Part shown: one piece after another, positions 1-12,372 of the stretch
How the letters are laid out: each line of letters begins with the position of its first letter
Position numbering within the stretch: position 1 is the stretch's first letter
NCBI GenBank assembly: GCA_026419785.1
Contig: JAODTK010001865.1
Span: 1-64,000, forward strand
Origin: Sclerodactyla briareus
Taxonomy: Eukaryota; Echinodermata; Holothuroidea; Dendrochirotida; Sclerodactylidae
Length of the DNA: 64,000 nucleotides
Direction of reading: 5' to 3'
Made by a program: the position numbers and the translations under genes
The notes under the pieces: generated by a model
What the model was told of the DNA's origin: nothing
Seen by the model: the letters and a program-made list of their open reading frames with translations, nothing else
Database searches by the model: none

Positions 1-242
1 GTATTCAACCATATGGAAACCTACTAAAGCACCAATTAACACAAAAGTTCATTGTATGATATTCTTATGAGCATAGACATAAATCCTATCTTATTATGTA
101 AAACACATGTGTATGCAATAATGTTGTTAAACTTTACCCAACTAGCCCGCCCTCTCATTTGTTCATTGGAGAACCATTTTGTGTTCACAAGAACTCTTTG
201 TCTCACCCTGAACAAAGTTCAGAAAGATAATTCGCACTCATT

Positions 243-410
243 GTGGCGGATGGGTGTGACACTTTCCTGTTAGGATTCTCTGGGCACAAGTCACTAATTA
301 GGTTGGGTTCATTAGCCCATCATATGTAATTTATTATTGAGCTCATTAAAAAGATACAGACAGACATAGGACATAAAATGTAGGTCTTATTGGTGGTTGG
401 TTGGCCACGA
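243..410 (+). repeat. Dispersed repeat family A, copy 1 (partial)
   Basis: It shares an ordered set of words with copies near 20,365, 21,810, 49,195 and 53,085: a gattct.tgggcacaagtcactaattagg word, then an attagcc word, then a gagctcattaa word before a kind of agatacag. The copies are diverged. I could not define the ends or a target-site duplication, so the class is unknown. Confidence 0.45.
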
Positions 411-3052
411 CACAACACCTGAAAATACACATGAAACTTGGGGATTGTGATTCTCACCTTAAGCCTCCAAAGATCAACGTAGATTTGGGGTTACCAGAAA
501 CAGTCATTTCAGTGTGTCTAATTCAGTGTGGTCTGATCTGATTTGAAATTCTTGAAAAATTCAAACAAAAAAGTTCGAATTTCATTACATTGATGGCCGA
601 TAGTCTGCCCTCCAGTCCCCTAAAATAGATTACATACTGTGGATCATATCAGTGGGGGGGTATTCAATGGTCTAATTCGCTCATCTAATCAACTTTTTAG
701 GTGTGTTGGATTTCCATTAAACGTGAATAGGTGCTGTCCTGCGTTGGTCGTGAGATCATTAAAATTGGGAAAATGGTGACTGAACTCCAGTGAGAGTGTT
801 TGTTAATTTGGCATAATATTCAGGTAATCTCAGTCACACTTTTCCTGTCTATAACTCGTTTGGTTAGACATGGTCAACAATCTGTACTAAAGAATTTGGT
901 CAATGATAGTGCTATTTTAGGGAGAAAGCAACTAGGGCTGGCAAACATATCCACCCCCTGCTTTAGATTTGTTATTATCGGCGTGATTGCACTGCTCTTT
1001 TCGACATCTAAGAAAACAGGTTGGTTTAAACAATAAAACAAAAGTAAAAAATGAAAACAACATGCAGCTGCACAAAGAAAGGCGGAGAGACTATGTGGTC
1101 ATAAACCCACTTGTTTGATCTTGTATGCAAGCATCTCATCACAGATGTGTACGCTGAAATAACGTGATCGATACCGTTCTATATAGTGTCATTTATATGT
1201 CATTATAAACTTAGTCTCAGCAATGCAGACTGCAAAAAATTATGTTTGTTGTAGCATCAAATACACAGCTCTTCCCACACTTTGAATCATACATCACCCT
1301 ACCTATTTTGGGAAGCGCCCTTCCTCTACGTTACCATGACCCCCCAGTTGGCGATACAGTATTTTCCCACTAGCCCCCTACATCCCATTGCCTGCTCAAT
1401 AGCTACATGAATAAAAAACCACTATTTCTGTAGATCGGCGCCATCAGAGAAACGTGATCGAGGCTAACCATTAATGTTCAATCAAATGAACAAGCTTCAT
1501 ACCACTTTTTTTATTGCACTGTGAAGGTACAATGGACTGCATCAAGATGTTACAACAATAGTATTAAGATTGCAATCCTGTTCTTTGGAAGGCTGTCAAT
1601 AAAAGAGATGCTCTATCTTCCTTGTGACTTTTTTACTTTTCCACATGCTGCCTCAGTATCTGCCCTCCATGCAGTGTAGGGTGGCCGTTCTTCAGGAAAT
1701 CATTTTGAGTCTACTATATGCGGCATTCTAGTCCCATGTGGAGTACCTATACTTCCTTCCAGAATATCATAGGGATCTCCACATCTAAGTAATGACCTGT
1801 TTTACTATTCACTCTGAGAGTAAACCTAACGCAATCAATCCGGTTCAATGTCTCAACAGCACAGAATAATTTGAGATGTGTCATCAACCTATTCTTCTCC
1901 CAGACTGAAAGTGTACTTGAGGAATTCAGGGTGATGAAAGTGAGCACTTTCACTTTTGTTGGAGTGATCTTATACTGTAGTGATTTGAAACTTATTGGAT
2001 AGCCTCCGTGCTGGTGGTTTTTTGAATTTCAGAATGTGGAATTTTGAACAACAGTGTTTCCCACTTGTGTTTCGCACTTGCGTTGTCAAGTGACCATCTC
2101 CAAACAGTCCAACAAGATCATGGAAATATGTCTTTAAAAGTGGGATGGGCCATACCAGGCATGGTCTCTTGTTGGTAGCCTGCTAAAGCAGACGTATATC
2201 AAGAATGGGCTATAACTCTTTAGTAATACACGGTCGACTATTACCAAATATGTCTGCAGGACTACTTTGTTTGGGATCTGCTCATTAGGATTCAAGGTGA
2301 CGTAGGCTGTCAAGTCATCAGTAGCACACGGGCGTGAATGGATGGGAGCAACCCTGACAATAGATTCCGCGAAACGATCGCCCCATCTTTTATATAAATA
2401 TTTACAGAAGACTCCCAATAACTTTTACAATACTAAAAATGAGGCATTTATCGAGCGATTGATGCAATTTGAAGCCTAAAATGAACCGAAGCCACTGTTG
2501 CAGCTCTGCGCAGGTGTATCGCGGCTTGTTTGGTAGCGACGCACAAGTTCGAAAAAAAAATATGAATCCCCAATGGGGAATTTTAAAAAAAAAGAATATC
2601 CATCAACGTATACCAAAAACTAGGTGGCGATGGGAAAACATTCCAAATCGATCAATAGAGTAATTTTTTCTTCTAGCGGCATGGCCGTTTCCGTAATCTA
2701 GTAAACGGGAGAAGAGACTGTCTGATTGTGCCAAATCACAGTTGGTCGCACCGCCACTAGTCCGCCAATGAATTCAGCTCGTCAATGAGCAGAACAAAGC
2801 AGCACAGGCGTTTGTTCAGGCAAATCCGAGTGGGTAAAGGGTCATCCTGCACATATGAGTGAATGAGGCTGCTACGAGGAGAACAAAGTCAAACCCTGTT
2901 TCAACAGGCACTGCTTGGAGGAAGCCAGGGGACACTGTGTAATTGTTGGGGCAGATGACTGAGGCGACAATCCTCGCCAGAAAAATGATGGGACAATTCA
3001 GGAACTACCATGTAGTAGATCTGCCCTCATTTTAACAATCCCTGGTGGAGAG

Positions 3053-3225
3053 ACCCCCACCTCCACCCCCCACCCTCACCCCCCACTCCCTTGATGAGGT
3101 ACGTCCAGGCATCATGTGCTCCATGAGTGATTGAGTACACCCTATGTTATGATAATGACTCAGGGACACTCTGAGTTCTTTGTTGGGGGGGGGGGGCTGC
3201 TGATTTTTTTTTTTTTGGAGGGGGG
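3053..3225. repeat. Low-complexity C-, G- and T-tracts
   Basis: A C-rich tract with short A/T interruptions is followed by a G run near 3184 and a T run near 3207. The open reading frame reported across it on the minus strand is a product of the tracts and not a gene. Confidence 0.7.
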
Positions 3226-4086
3226 GGGCTCTAATTCGTTGCTGCTTTCTATAAACTTCTATAGACATGTGTGCAAAGTTTTGTTGTCATGGACATTGTG
3301 TTAGAGAGTTAATGTGTTCACACTAAAATCTTCCCATGGCGGCAGCGGAGACGACACTGCCAAACCATAATATCCCGCAAGCGGGGGGGGATAAAATAGT
3401 TGTGTTCCTAGTATGTGATGTATTAGATATTGACCATTCACCCCTGCAAAAAATCAAACTAACTAACAATGCTACAGCCTGTCCATATCAAATATCATTA
3501 AAATAAAAATTCAACATTGTTTGCTACAGCATTAAATATCCGACATGCATCTGGACAGGCACACCTCCCACCCACACTGTAGTCAGCCACTTGAACATCA
3601 TAAATGGACGTTCCCACAAGTGTGCCTCATACCAGAGTATTTCCTAGACAGACAAACCACACACAACATTATGGGCAGCGTCCCAAGCTGTTGACCTGTT
3701 GAAGGAAGGACAGAATATTTTCAGTGGCCTCTTCAGAGCAGGTCAGTCACTTTCCCACTATACATGGGGCAATTACAGTTATGTACAGCAACCAACTGTA
3801 GGGAAAATCCTCCTGACACACTACATAATATCACAAAGATTTACAACCCCCTGTGGGCCTTAGAATAGCAGTACTGACCTGAAGCATCAAGCTGCCTGTG
3901 AAATATTACTGATTGATAGGATTACCCACCAGACTGTTGTGCATTGAAGTGCACATGCTAACCACTAAATCGTTTGGGGGGGGGGGGGGAGTGGGGATGT
4001 ATGGAGTATAGAAACAGTTTCTCCTCGATCTCTATGACAACACACCTTTTGTTCCTGGCAAAGGCCAAAGGAATTATTGCAGTTCA

Positions 4087-4131
4087 CCGGTGTGCGTGTG
4101 TGTGTATGTGTGTGTGTTGTGTGTGTGTGAC
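4087..4131. repeat. GT-rich microsatellite
   Basis: An imperfect run of gtgtgtgtatgtgtgt. The same kind of GT tract introduces family A/F repeat blocks near 20,250, 49,135 and 52,990, so it may mark the edge of an old repeat. Confidence 0.7.
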
Positions 4132-5129
4132 ACTTGTTTCCACGCGATAATCTAACAATCTATGTCGCTTACTCAAAACTTACCCCCAGATGCACTTTCC
4201 ACCCCACCCGCGCCATTGAACATCTGGCAATTCTTTACGGAAGTACGGGCTGGCAACCCATTCATCCTTCTTATTTTGCCCGCCGAACGTGAAGTCATGA
4301 GCATCTTGACTCAATATTTTCACCGTCTTTTCATCGCTGAAATCGCTATTCTTACGGGGGCAACTTAGTCGAAACAAGCCGCAGAAGCGTTTTTCTAACG
4401 ATCTAGGTTCGTTCAGAAGAGAAAGTATCCTTAGCGGTTGGAGTGATTTTTGGATGGAATTTCTTGCGCTGGATACCGTTTGCGTAAGGGGTTCCGTTTT
4501 AGCCTAGGCTGTTCCTAGCACAGTAGGAGGTTTGTGTTCCCCCACCTAGCCTAACACGCGGGGGTGTGGGCCCCTATTGTTTTAGGTTAAGGTCAGGCTG
4601 AGACGGTGTCCGGGTGCTTCCTTAGCTAGCCTCTTCCCTCCCTTCCCGTCCCTTCCCTCGGGTTTCCCCTTTCCCTCCCTCCCCTCCCTTTCCTTCCCGC
4701 GGTGGTTGGCTCCCCGCGCGCGGCGCTAGGGGAACGTTCCGCACAACGGTGAAAGCGGGATAAACCGGGGGTTTTGGGGGGTTTTGTTAACGTTAACTGG
4801 GTTAAGTTAGCTTTCCCTATGAGATTGGCGGAACGTCCTTTTATGTATATTGTGTATCGTATACAAATATCATGATCATGTTGCAATGTTTATCGGACGT
4901 AATGCCAGTATGTGGCTCCTCGAATTCTCACTATGTTTTTTTTGTGGTTGTAGTTGTACTCTCGATCATATGTATTCGCATGTCGCCACATTAGCATATT
5001 GCATGTTTTGTTTTGATTCTCCTATATGTTTGGGGGGAATATTGTCATGTAGGTTACACATATATGTTTTATTGTCCGGGCAATGGTTGCTCCGGAACAA
5101 TATTTCCCTTAGCGCCTTTTCCCTTTCAG

Positions 5130-6620
5130 ATATGGAAAGGGCGCCCAGCTGCCCTGGATCTTCTGACCGTTCTCAACTTGGGACAGACATCTCACTGCCC
5201 CCCGCTGCATGACCGCATGCTCGCAAAGTAGCAGGTGTGAGGGTTTTGCGCCCATGGCCCGATTATCTGTCTTTCTCGGAGATCGCCGTTTGTGAGTCGA
5301 AAAAAAGCCAGGGGGGAACGGCGATTCCAATGGGTCTTCCGTCTCGTCCCGCCTCGACGAAGAACCTTCTAGTGGGAAGAGGGGCCCAGAAGAAGAGCGA
5401 CGCCCCCCGGGAGACCGGGTCGAGTGAGGCTCCTCATACACAAGCCCGCATCTCCAGCTTCCCCTCGCCGAGGTGTCCCTCAGTGACTGGAAGCGAGCTA
5501 GGGAACTCCAGGAGTTGGCCCATTCGGGTCCAACAAGTAATCCCACATGTTCTCGTCTTTCGGTTCTCCCAGTTCCGGACATATGCGGCGTTTCCATTTT
5601 TCGAGGAAGCATCATAGCAAACGGTCGCAAGTACAACCGTAGGAATCGCCGTAATCGGGGTCCTCGTGGTTAGATTTCTCTGCTTCTGATTCGGATAGCG
5701 ATTCTCCTCCGAGGAAGAGAAGTAAGGGCCTAACCTCCCAGATTTACAGGATGGCTTCGCGGCAACAGTTTCGCCAGTTCTTCAGCCAGCTTATGGCCAC
5801 CCAGATGCAAGGGCCCTCGCAGCTAGACACTTTCCATTATGGCCACGGGCCGGGCGGCCTCTCCGGAGGTACGTCGGGCCCGTGGACCGGCGTAATTCCT
5901 CAGCATTCGGGTTTCTGCAGATTCTGACCCGGAGGAAGGTACCGAGACGCTCCTTGGCACAGAGATCACACAGGAGGCGTTTGGAAAGAGCTGTGCAACT
6001 AATCCCGGGGTTCTGGGCTTCGAGAACCACCCCCCGCCCGAGCGCCGCAGCAGAGGGAATCGCGACTATCACTGAACGCAGTCCAAGCGGAGCACCATGT
6101 ACGATGCCAGTGGAAGGCGAGGCGTTCACTCCATTACGAGCAAGTGCCAACATTAATTGGTCCGCGCTCCCCCCGAAGAATCAGGCTAACGTCGTCGAAT
6201 CGAAGATTCGGAGTGGCAGCGGCTTTTCTCTCGGTTCCATCTATCCCCGATCAGGCCTGGCTATACAGCCCGCCGATGAAGCGCTCATCTAACGGGATCT
6301 TTAAGGAGCCGCAGCAGCAGAAACTTTTAAGTGTTCTTTTGACATCGACGCTTTCAACTCCGTAATGGACTTTCTCAACGCGTCGACGTCGCTTCTGATT
6401 GCGGAGATCTTGGTCAAGACATTCAGAGAAGCGGGGTCTTCGGGAGTCCTCATTCTCGACAGGGTACCGGGAATGTCATCGCTATCGCTGGTCCTATCGC
6501 CCTCCTCACATTCGACCAATTCGCTCGGGCTTCAGTGCGGGCCACTCGAGGTGCGTAGGGACATTGTTCTGACGCAGCTAAGTGGCCGGCAATCTATGAA
6601 GGAGCTTAAGTAGCTCCCTC
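5130..6620 (+). pseudogene. DIRS gag-like region, broken
   Basis: Successive frames give fragments that suggest one original gag-like protein. A short methionine-led start at about 5132 (MERAPSCPGSSDRS) is followed by LSDWKRARELQELAH near 5475, by a stretch rich in Arg, Ser and Asp near 5620-5740, by NVVESKIRSGSGFSLGSIYP near 6190 and by SVMDFLNASTSLLIAEILVK near 6360. The last resembles the capsid-like part of DIRS gag proteins. The frame changes several times, by indels. The assignment rests mainly on position before the RT. Confidence 0.5.
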
Positions 6621-7135
6621 TCCTGCGGGGACCCTCTTTGCAGGGAGTTCGACTCTAGACTTGTCAAGCGGAGGCAGCTAAGTTTAAATCCTTGAAGGAA
6701 GCCGGCCTGAAGACAGCGTTTCCGTCGCCTTCTAAGGCCAATCGGCGACAGTCGAGAGCTTCTACTTCAAGCCAGGGGAACCGTCCGAGTCAGCGAGGGG
6801 ATTCTCAGTCTCATCGGTCCATCCTACAGGGACCGTCGCCCCTACCAGGCAAACCTCTTCCGAGGGCGGGCCAGCGGGCTCGCAGAAGTCTCGCAGGTCC
6901 GGAAAGGGTCACACCCATAGGTGTGCCCACCCTACCGGGAGTTCCCCGCCGTGGGGGGAATTACTAATGTTCGCCAAAGCGGTGTGGGACGTCGCAAGCC
7001 GGGTCCCTTGGTCTGACGTCCGTAGCGGAGGGCTACTGGGTGGAGTTCACCTCACCTCCGCGGCGGTAACGACTTCTCAGGAGACCACGTGCAGCGCCCT
7101 CCTCCCAGACAAGCGGGATTACTGAGCCGAGCTGG

Positions 7136-7650
7136 ATGCCCTCTTCGCGAAGCGTGCGTGGGCCCCGGCCACAGACCAAACCGTGCCCCGCTGTTCAGGT
7201 GTCCAGTTTCTTTCTTCCGGCTCCAAAGGAAGGAAACCAGTGGCGACCGATTCTAAACCTACGGCCCCTCAACAATCGCTTCAATCCGGCCAAGCACTTT
7301 CCGGATGGAGACCCTAGCCGGATTATACCCCATCCTACCAGCAGGGGAGTGGGCGACCTCCATAGACCTCAAGGATGCTTACTTGCACCTGTGTCTTCAT
7401 CCAGAAGACCCGCCGCTTCCTGGCTTTCCTTCGCTACCCAGACCGCGGAAGAGACTATCAGTTTCGCTGCCTACCTTTCGCTTTCCACGGCGCCTCGGGT
7501 TTCACCAGGATCACGAAGCCCATCCTGTCCCACCTACGTCGTCAGGGCTCTCAGTTGTTTGCTTAAATAGACGACTGGCTGATCGTACCAGAAACGCCAC
7601 AACAGCAGGCGACAGCCTACACACGAGGTCCTCGCCTACTCTCCGACGTC
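7136..7650 (+). pseudogene. DIRS reverse transcriptase remnant
   Basis: The three frames together give the RT order. SSFFLPAPKEG and QWRPILNLRPLNNRFNP lie near 7200-7290. METLAG and WATSIDLKDAYLHL near 7305-7390 carry the first catalytic Asp. GRDYQFRCLPFAF and RITKPILSHLRRQGSQLFA lie near 7450-7563. IDDWLIV near 7567 carries the catalytic Asp pair. The codon just before IDD is TAA (7564-7566), where the family normally has Tyr. At least two frameshifts separate the parts. The enzyme would copy the element's RNA, but this copy cannot encode it as read. Confidence 0.8.
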
Positions 7651-7879
7651 TCCGGTGGCTTATCACCGAGGAGAAGTCGTCCCTCGTACCGTCCTCAGTT
7701 CGATCACTTACCTCGGCGCTAACCTTAGAGCCCTTGCAGCAGGTTCGCGTCTTTCTACCAACCGGAACGGGTCGCAACAAACCGTCAGTCACCGAGCTGC
7801 TTCTGGCCACGAACGTTTCTCCATCAAATTCGTGGCTGCGGTTCCTGGGTCTAGCGGCCAGTCTGGTCGATGTCCTGGA

Positions 7880-8432
7880 TCGCTGCAGACTCATGATTCT
7901 TCCGCTCCAGCGCTCTTCACTGGACTACTACGAGCCCTGTCCCGGTACAGCAACTTTCAGCCTATCCCGTTCGCGAGGAAAGCCAACTTACTATTTTGGT
8001 TGACTCATCGACACAATACAGCCCACGGAAGGGCCTTTCCGGCCAACCGACCAAGGACAACGATTACCACCGTGCCTCCCTCACAGGAGGGGTAGCGACG
8101 TGGCAGGACGTATGGCCTCGGAGTTTGGCTTGTCCGGAGGAAGCTCCGCACGACAGCAAGCTCCTTGAGGCGCAGGCGATCTCCAACGCAATACCCAAGG
8201 CCTCAAGGACCACCGGGTGACGGTGACAGTGGACAGTGATGGTTCGGCAACAGTCAGCCGTTTCGTATATATCACCTAGAGGGGGGACAATCTCCTCCCT
8301 GCTCAGCAAGTCGGGACGACGTCTCCTCCAGTGCGATCAGCTCAACATCAAGCTGGGGCAAGCACCTAGCGGGGAAGCTCAAACCGTAACTGCGGACGCG
8401 TTATCTCGACGGCGACCACAACGAGTGTAGTC
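7880..8432 (+). pseudogene. DIRS RNase H remnant
   Basis: Near 8217-8310 the frames give VTVTVDSDGSATVS and then SPRGGTISSLLSK. Near 8370-8430 they give EAQTVTADALSRRRPQ. This matches the D-x-S ... GGT-S-L ... ADALSR pattern at the end of DIRS RNase H domains. It lies directly after the RT, as expected, with frameshifts between the parts. Confidence 0.65.
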
Positions 8433-8599
8433 TCTCCCAGAGGTGGGCATACCACTTGTTCGACCTTCACGACCGCGGCCCCAGACTTCGACCTCTCGCG
8501 AAGCCTCCAACAACAAACGACCAACGTTCTGCGCGCAGTTTTCACCCGCGGGCGTGGAGAACCGAACGCTTCTCCTTCCTGGACCAGCCTTTACACATA

Positions 8600-9475
8600 C
8601 TCCTTCCCTCCCGTTCAGATCACCCAAGTCGGCAGGGTGCTCACCATGGCGGAGCTCCGACGCTACAATTCTCCTAGGGGCCCCTTGCGGCAGCTCAAAC
8701 CATGGTTTCCCGCTCCTTCTTTCTTCTCCTACTCGCGATCTCCCTCTGGACTCCCCGACCTCCCAGTCCCAGTTTCGCAGAAGGCCGGTCAGATTCCTTA
8801 CCGGACCAGGGCGAGAACCTCCATCTTTCTGTGTGGACACTGTCAGGAAAAACGCTTCCATGAGGAAGGCGTTTCACATCACGCTGCACAAGTTGCAACA
8901 GCAGAACGCAGGAAGTCTACATACGCCACTTCCGACGCTCGTCTTGCCAGGTACCGGACTGGGCCTGGACTCAAACATTGACCCCCTGGAAGCGCAGTGA
9001 GCAGTTTGTCGTCCTTTCTGTTGGAGCTCTCAACGAGGCAACATTATCACCATTCGTAATTATAGATCCGCATTGCCCGCCGTCCATGCGCGTTTTCCGC
9101 CGATGGCTCCGTCAGTCGGCTCCACCACCACAATAAGCCAACTCCTGCGGGGAATGTTTCACACGAAACCTTCGTCGAAACGTCTCCCAACTTCTGGTCC
9201 CTCACCGGAGACGTCCTCCTGGCCTACGGAGAGCCGCCTTAACTAGCCACTGCCTCCAGCCACTCGTCCACGTTACTCACAAGTCAGTATTTCTCGTCGC
9301 GGCAAGCCCTCGGCACGCCGTAGAAGTCTGCCTTCATGCTTTTAACAACGAAACAAGGTTCCCTACGCCAGGACCGTGAACGGATCCGTCTGCTTCCAGA
9401 ACCTTCCTTCCTGGCTAAGAACCAGACCATTTCGTTCACGCCCCAGGAAATCTTACCTGCCTAATATAGGGACCG
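8600..9475 (+). pseudogene. DIRS tyrosine recombinase remnant, 3' end missing
   Basis: After the RNase H the frames give a recombinase-like N-terminal half. Near 9270-9450 they give a hydrophobic KSVFLVAA, an Ala/Arg-rich helix, then FLAKNQTISFTP and QEI. This resembles the section of DIRS recombinases leading into the catalytic core. The sequence then changes character, and no clear Arg-His-Arg-Tyr block follows before 9560. The element is therefore truncated, deleted or too decayed on this side. Confidence 0.5.
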
Positions 9476-9639
9476 CCTCGGCCTGAAAAATAGAAGGACG
9501 ATGGGGTTTCCAGCCCGTACTTCCGTAAAGATTGCCAGATGTTCACTGTCGCGGGGTGGGTGCAAAGTGCAAATATGTGTAAGAAAATATTCGTAGCTCA
9601 CGATTCACAAACAGGGAGTTTTTGTGAAACGCAAGCATG

Positions 9640-10620
9640 TATTATGTTCATATCAGGGTAGGTAGGTGTCACCCCCTGGAAGGGATGACCCCTATTGTTT
9701 TTGGTACCAATCGATGGACGTTCAAGGTCAAGAGAGGTCAAACTTGAAGAGTGTTTTCCGCACGATATCTATGATCTGCAATCGGTATGAAATCATATTT
9801 GGTAGGTATGTGTAAGCCATGGCGGGGATGACCCTATTTTTTTGGTGTGAGGTCACGGTCCTTTAGGTTCATCATATGCAATCTTATATATCTGGCAAGC
9901 GAACATTTTAGAGTGATGTCGTAATGGAAAGTTTTGTTCGTCTGGTGAAAATACATCTGGTGACCGCTTTGACCTCATTTTGACCTTCTGACCCTCCATT
10001 TGACCTCTGACCTAGTGCTTTTATCCTGCTTTTTTTTTTTGTATTGGGCGGTAAGCGTCCTTGTTAAAACAACAAAAGTCAATGACAGACCATAACTACG
10101 AACTCTTATCACCAGCTATCTCAATGATGTGGAAGGCACGTACAGCTAAAATCGTCATATATCTCGCCAACTAAACTTCTGGAGGACTGTCTTAATTGAA
10201 AGTTTCGTTCGTCTGGGTGAACTACTTCTGGTGAGCAACTTTGACCTCATTTGACCTATTGAAATTTTGACCTCAGTTTGACCTTTTGACCTGGCGATTT
10301 TGCATCCTTTTTTATGTGGTGGGCCGGAAGCGTCTGTTAAGAACAAACTAAAAAAGTCAATGACCCTACCATACTACTATACGATCTCTATCACCGCTAT
10401 TTCACTGAATGTGGAAGGTAAAGACAGTCTACAACGCTGGAATGTGGATAATTTGGCATTTTGACATCTCTCCTCAGCATGATTCTAAGAATGCAAGTAT
10501 CTATCCAGTTCAACAAATTAAGTGGGTGATTTGTACACATGTGAGATAAGCCCTCTTGTTTTTGGTATCAGGTCAGGTCTTCCAGGTCCCCATAGGACAA
10601 TCTTATATCTCTGGCAACGA
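9640..10620. repeat. AGGTCA-rich repeat family F with a ~280-bp tandem duplication
   Basis: Two related units lie at about 9885-10155 and 10155-10435. Each runs from a tatatctggcaa-like word through gaaagtttcgttcgtctgg, a cluster of tttgacct words, a T-rich tract, a gtcaatgac word and atgtggaaggc. A third start appears near 10,590. Diverged relatives of the tttgacct/aggtca wording recur at 20.6-21.8, 40.3-42.3, 49.6-50.0 and 53.4-53.8 kb. Confidence 0.6.
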
Positions 10621-10673
10621 TTCCATTGTACAAGTGAGAACCAGCCATATAGCCAACCAAACAAAGATTTCCC

Positions 10674-11465
10674 CCCAGTGAAGACAGTACAATTCTTGAA
10701 TTGTCATTTTATTGTTATTCCTGATATGTTTGGAGTATTGGACTACACCAAATATTTTCCCCAGACAACAGTACCCCTTCTTGAATTTATTTTATTATTA
10801 GCCCCATGACCAGCCTATATGTACCTCCGACCAGTAGTGGTGTTGGCTACGGGGGGGGTGGCACTTTTGGTCTTGCACTGGCATTCCACCCCCCCCCCCC
10901 CCAGTTTTCATAGTCTCTTATGAACATTTAAAAATTTAGCCCGTTTGGAAGCCTGCATCACTGCATTTTATGACAAATTCCTAATTGCAAAGACGAAACG
11001 CTCTTCTTGCGTATACCTCCTCTCATTTAGTGTTTTACATTTTTTGAACACCAAGTGTTGTTGTTGCCCTCCTTTTCATAAAATCTGGGTTGCTCCAATT
11101 ACCCCCCTCCCCGCTCCCTTTCCAATCAGTATTCCCTTCCCCCAGGAAGACAGTACAAATTCTATTCTTCATTTGTCCTTTTATTATTATCCTGATAATG
11201 TCTTAATTTGGAACTACACCATGACCACTATGTATGTATGTATGTACCCACTCTGATCATAGGGTCAGTGTTGATATGGGTGGCGTTGGATTGCAAGGCA
11301 GAAACGCCTCTTTCTTAATGCACCACCCCCCCCCCCCTCCAGGTTTTCATAGGGAAGCCATAGAAAATTACAAATGTAGCCCATTTGAAGCCTGCATCAC
11401 TGCATTAATTGTCAAATTCCTAATTGCAAAGGCAGATACGTTTCTCTCTTTGCGTATACTTCTAT
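10674..11465. repeat. Tandem duplication, two units of ~465 bp with C-tracts
   Basis: The unit near 10,674-11,010 is repeated near 11,138-11,465. Shared words in the same order are gaagacagtaca, ttttattattatcctgat, a run of 10 or more C, ttttcatag, agcctgcatcactgcat and caaattcctaattgcaaag. The copies differ by substitutions and many one-base indels. The short open frames inside are not genes. Confidence 0.7.
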
Positions 11466-11559
11466 ACGAGATATGGATATCGATGGGAGTGGTAGTCAAA
11501 CTGGCAATTTCTTCTCTTTCTTCATAGGCGTAATATTATATTTACTCGAGGGGAGATGC

Positions 11560-12310
11560 CAAGTTTTTGGTTACAACATTAATTGAAAACGGTGTTATGA
11601 TCTTCAAATTTCCATTTTTAAAACTATTTATACAGCGAAATGCACACCGAATGTCCTGCTGACTTCCTTTAAGGAACCTATGTAGCCTAGCCATTAACCT
11701 CTTCAACCACTGTCTGCTTGTGTGTGTATACTAAATAAAGCCTTCATTTTGACGGTCAACACTTCCAATCCTCCACCGATTTAATCCCTCAAGCTGTGTG
11801 TGTGAGACTGCAAAGAAGTAGAAGTAAACAAACACATAAGAAACTTAGAGTAGACTGCCTGTCAGCCATTAAGTGTGGAAATGGGAACCTGGCACTGGCA
11901 TGCTCAGAGGATTGAGAGGGGGGTAATCCAATTATTCTCTGTGTGCACTCATTCTACTGATTATCTGTTGTTTAGCACTTCCTATGGGAAGCGAAAAGCA
12001 CACTTCTCATTTGTGAATGACTTGGGACCGGCAGGACTGAACCATTGGTAATTATTACCTGTGATTCATCGACAAGCCTATGAGGGGATTTAACTGTGGT
12101 GTGTGTAGAAGCATGAGTTGGGAGGAAGAAGAAACAAGGGTACAAGAAACTGTCTGACAGTAAGGAGGGCACAACATTTTTGGCATTTTTTGCTATTGAG
12201 CAAAAGTGAGGGCATACCCTATACCCCATGAGGCAAAAGTGAGGCAATTCCCTGTACCCCAGGAGAAAGGCAGGGGTTTCAGGTCTATAAAGTACTCTCT
12301 TCTTGTCCTC
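11560..12310. other. Non-coding stretch
   Basis: No recognisable coding sequence and no clear repeat structure, apart from a short local repeat of aaaagtgagg.cat.ccc.taccccatgag near 12,200-12,260. Confidence 0.4.
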
Positions 12311-12315
12311 CCGCA

Positions 12316-12372
12316 GTGCCTCTCATCTGGTGTTGACTGTCCTGATGTGCTATTTGGGAAAAGTGATTGCCA
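12316..12372 (+). CDS. Candidate DOCK SH3 exon (weak)
   Basis: A short exon-like segment lies between a pyrimidine-rich acceptor (gtcctcccgcag) and a donor (ccag then gtaata). With one frame change it reads a leucine-rich strand followed by PDVLFGKSDC, loosely like the DOCK SH3 wording LSLQIGDVV...E that comes before WY-K/R-G. It lies upstream of the certain WYKGF exon, on the right strand and in the right order. It is shorter than the usual exon, and its join to the next exon needs a one-base correction. It could equally be a chance exon-like stretch. Confidence 0.25.

Larger units (their letters stand above)
1..4086. other. Non-coding stretch, no gene recognised
   Basis: I see no coding exon here on either strand. 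The open frames are short and none resembles a known family. It holds a copy of dispersed repeat A near 243-410, a weak family E copy near 690-960, and homopolymer and purine-pyrimidine tracts near 3050-3260 and 3969-3990. It is either upstream of the DOCK gene or inside one of its first introns. The exons for the DOCK N-terminus before the SH3 core were not found. Confidence 0.5.
4830..9480 (+). mobile_element. Degenerate DIRS-type (tyrosine recombinase) retrotransposon
   Basis: A GC-rich block inside AT-rich surroundings. In order it holds a gag-like region, a reverse transcriptase, an RNase H and part of a tyrosine recombinase, all on the plus strand. This order, the RT wording (WRPILNLRPLN, ATSIDLKDAYLHL, IDDWL), the RNase H end ADALSRR and a recombinase in place of a DDE integrase identify the DIRS group. 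Reading frames switch many times and contain stops, so the copy is dead as read. The right end stops inside the recombinase, before the region where its catalytic Arg-His-Arg-Tyr residues would be expected. No terminal repeats could be paired. The left end is a guess from the composition change. Confidence 0.75.

Noticed and set aside
5109-5636. 175-codon minus-strand ORF
   Set aside because: It lies antisense over the DIRS gag-like region and its composition (Arg/Ser/Pro) follows from GC-rich sequence. No family resemblance.
8379-8861. 160-codon minus-strand ORF
   Set aside because: Antisense shadow of the DIRS RNase H/recombinase region.
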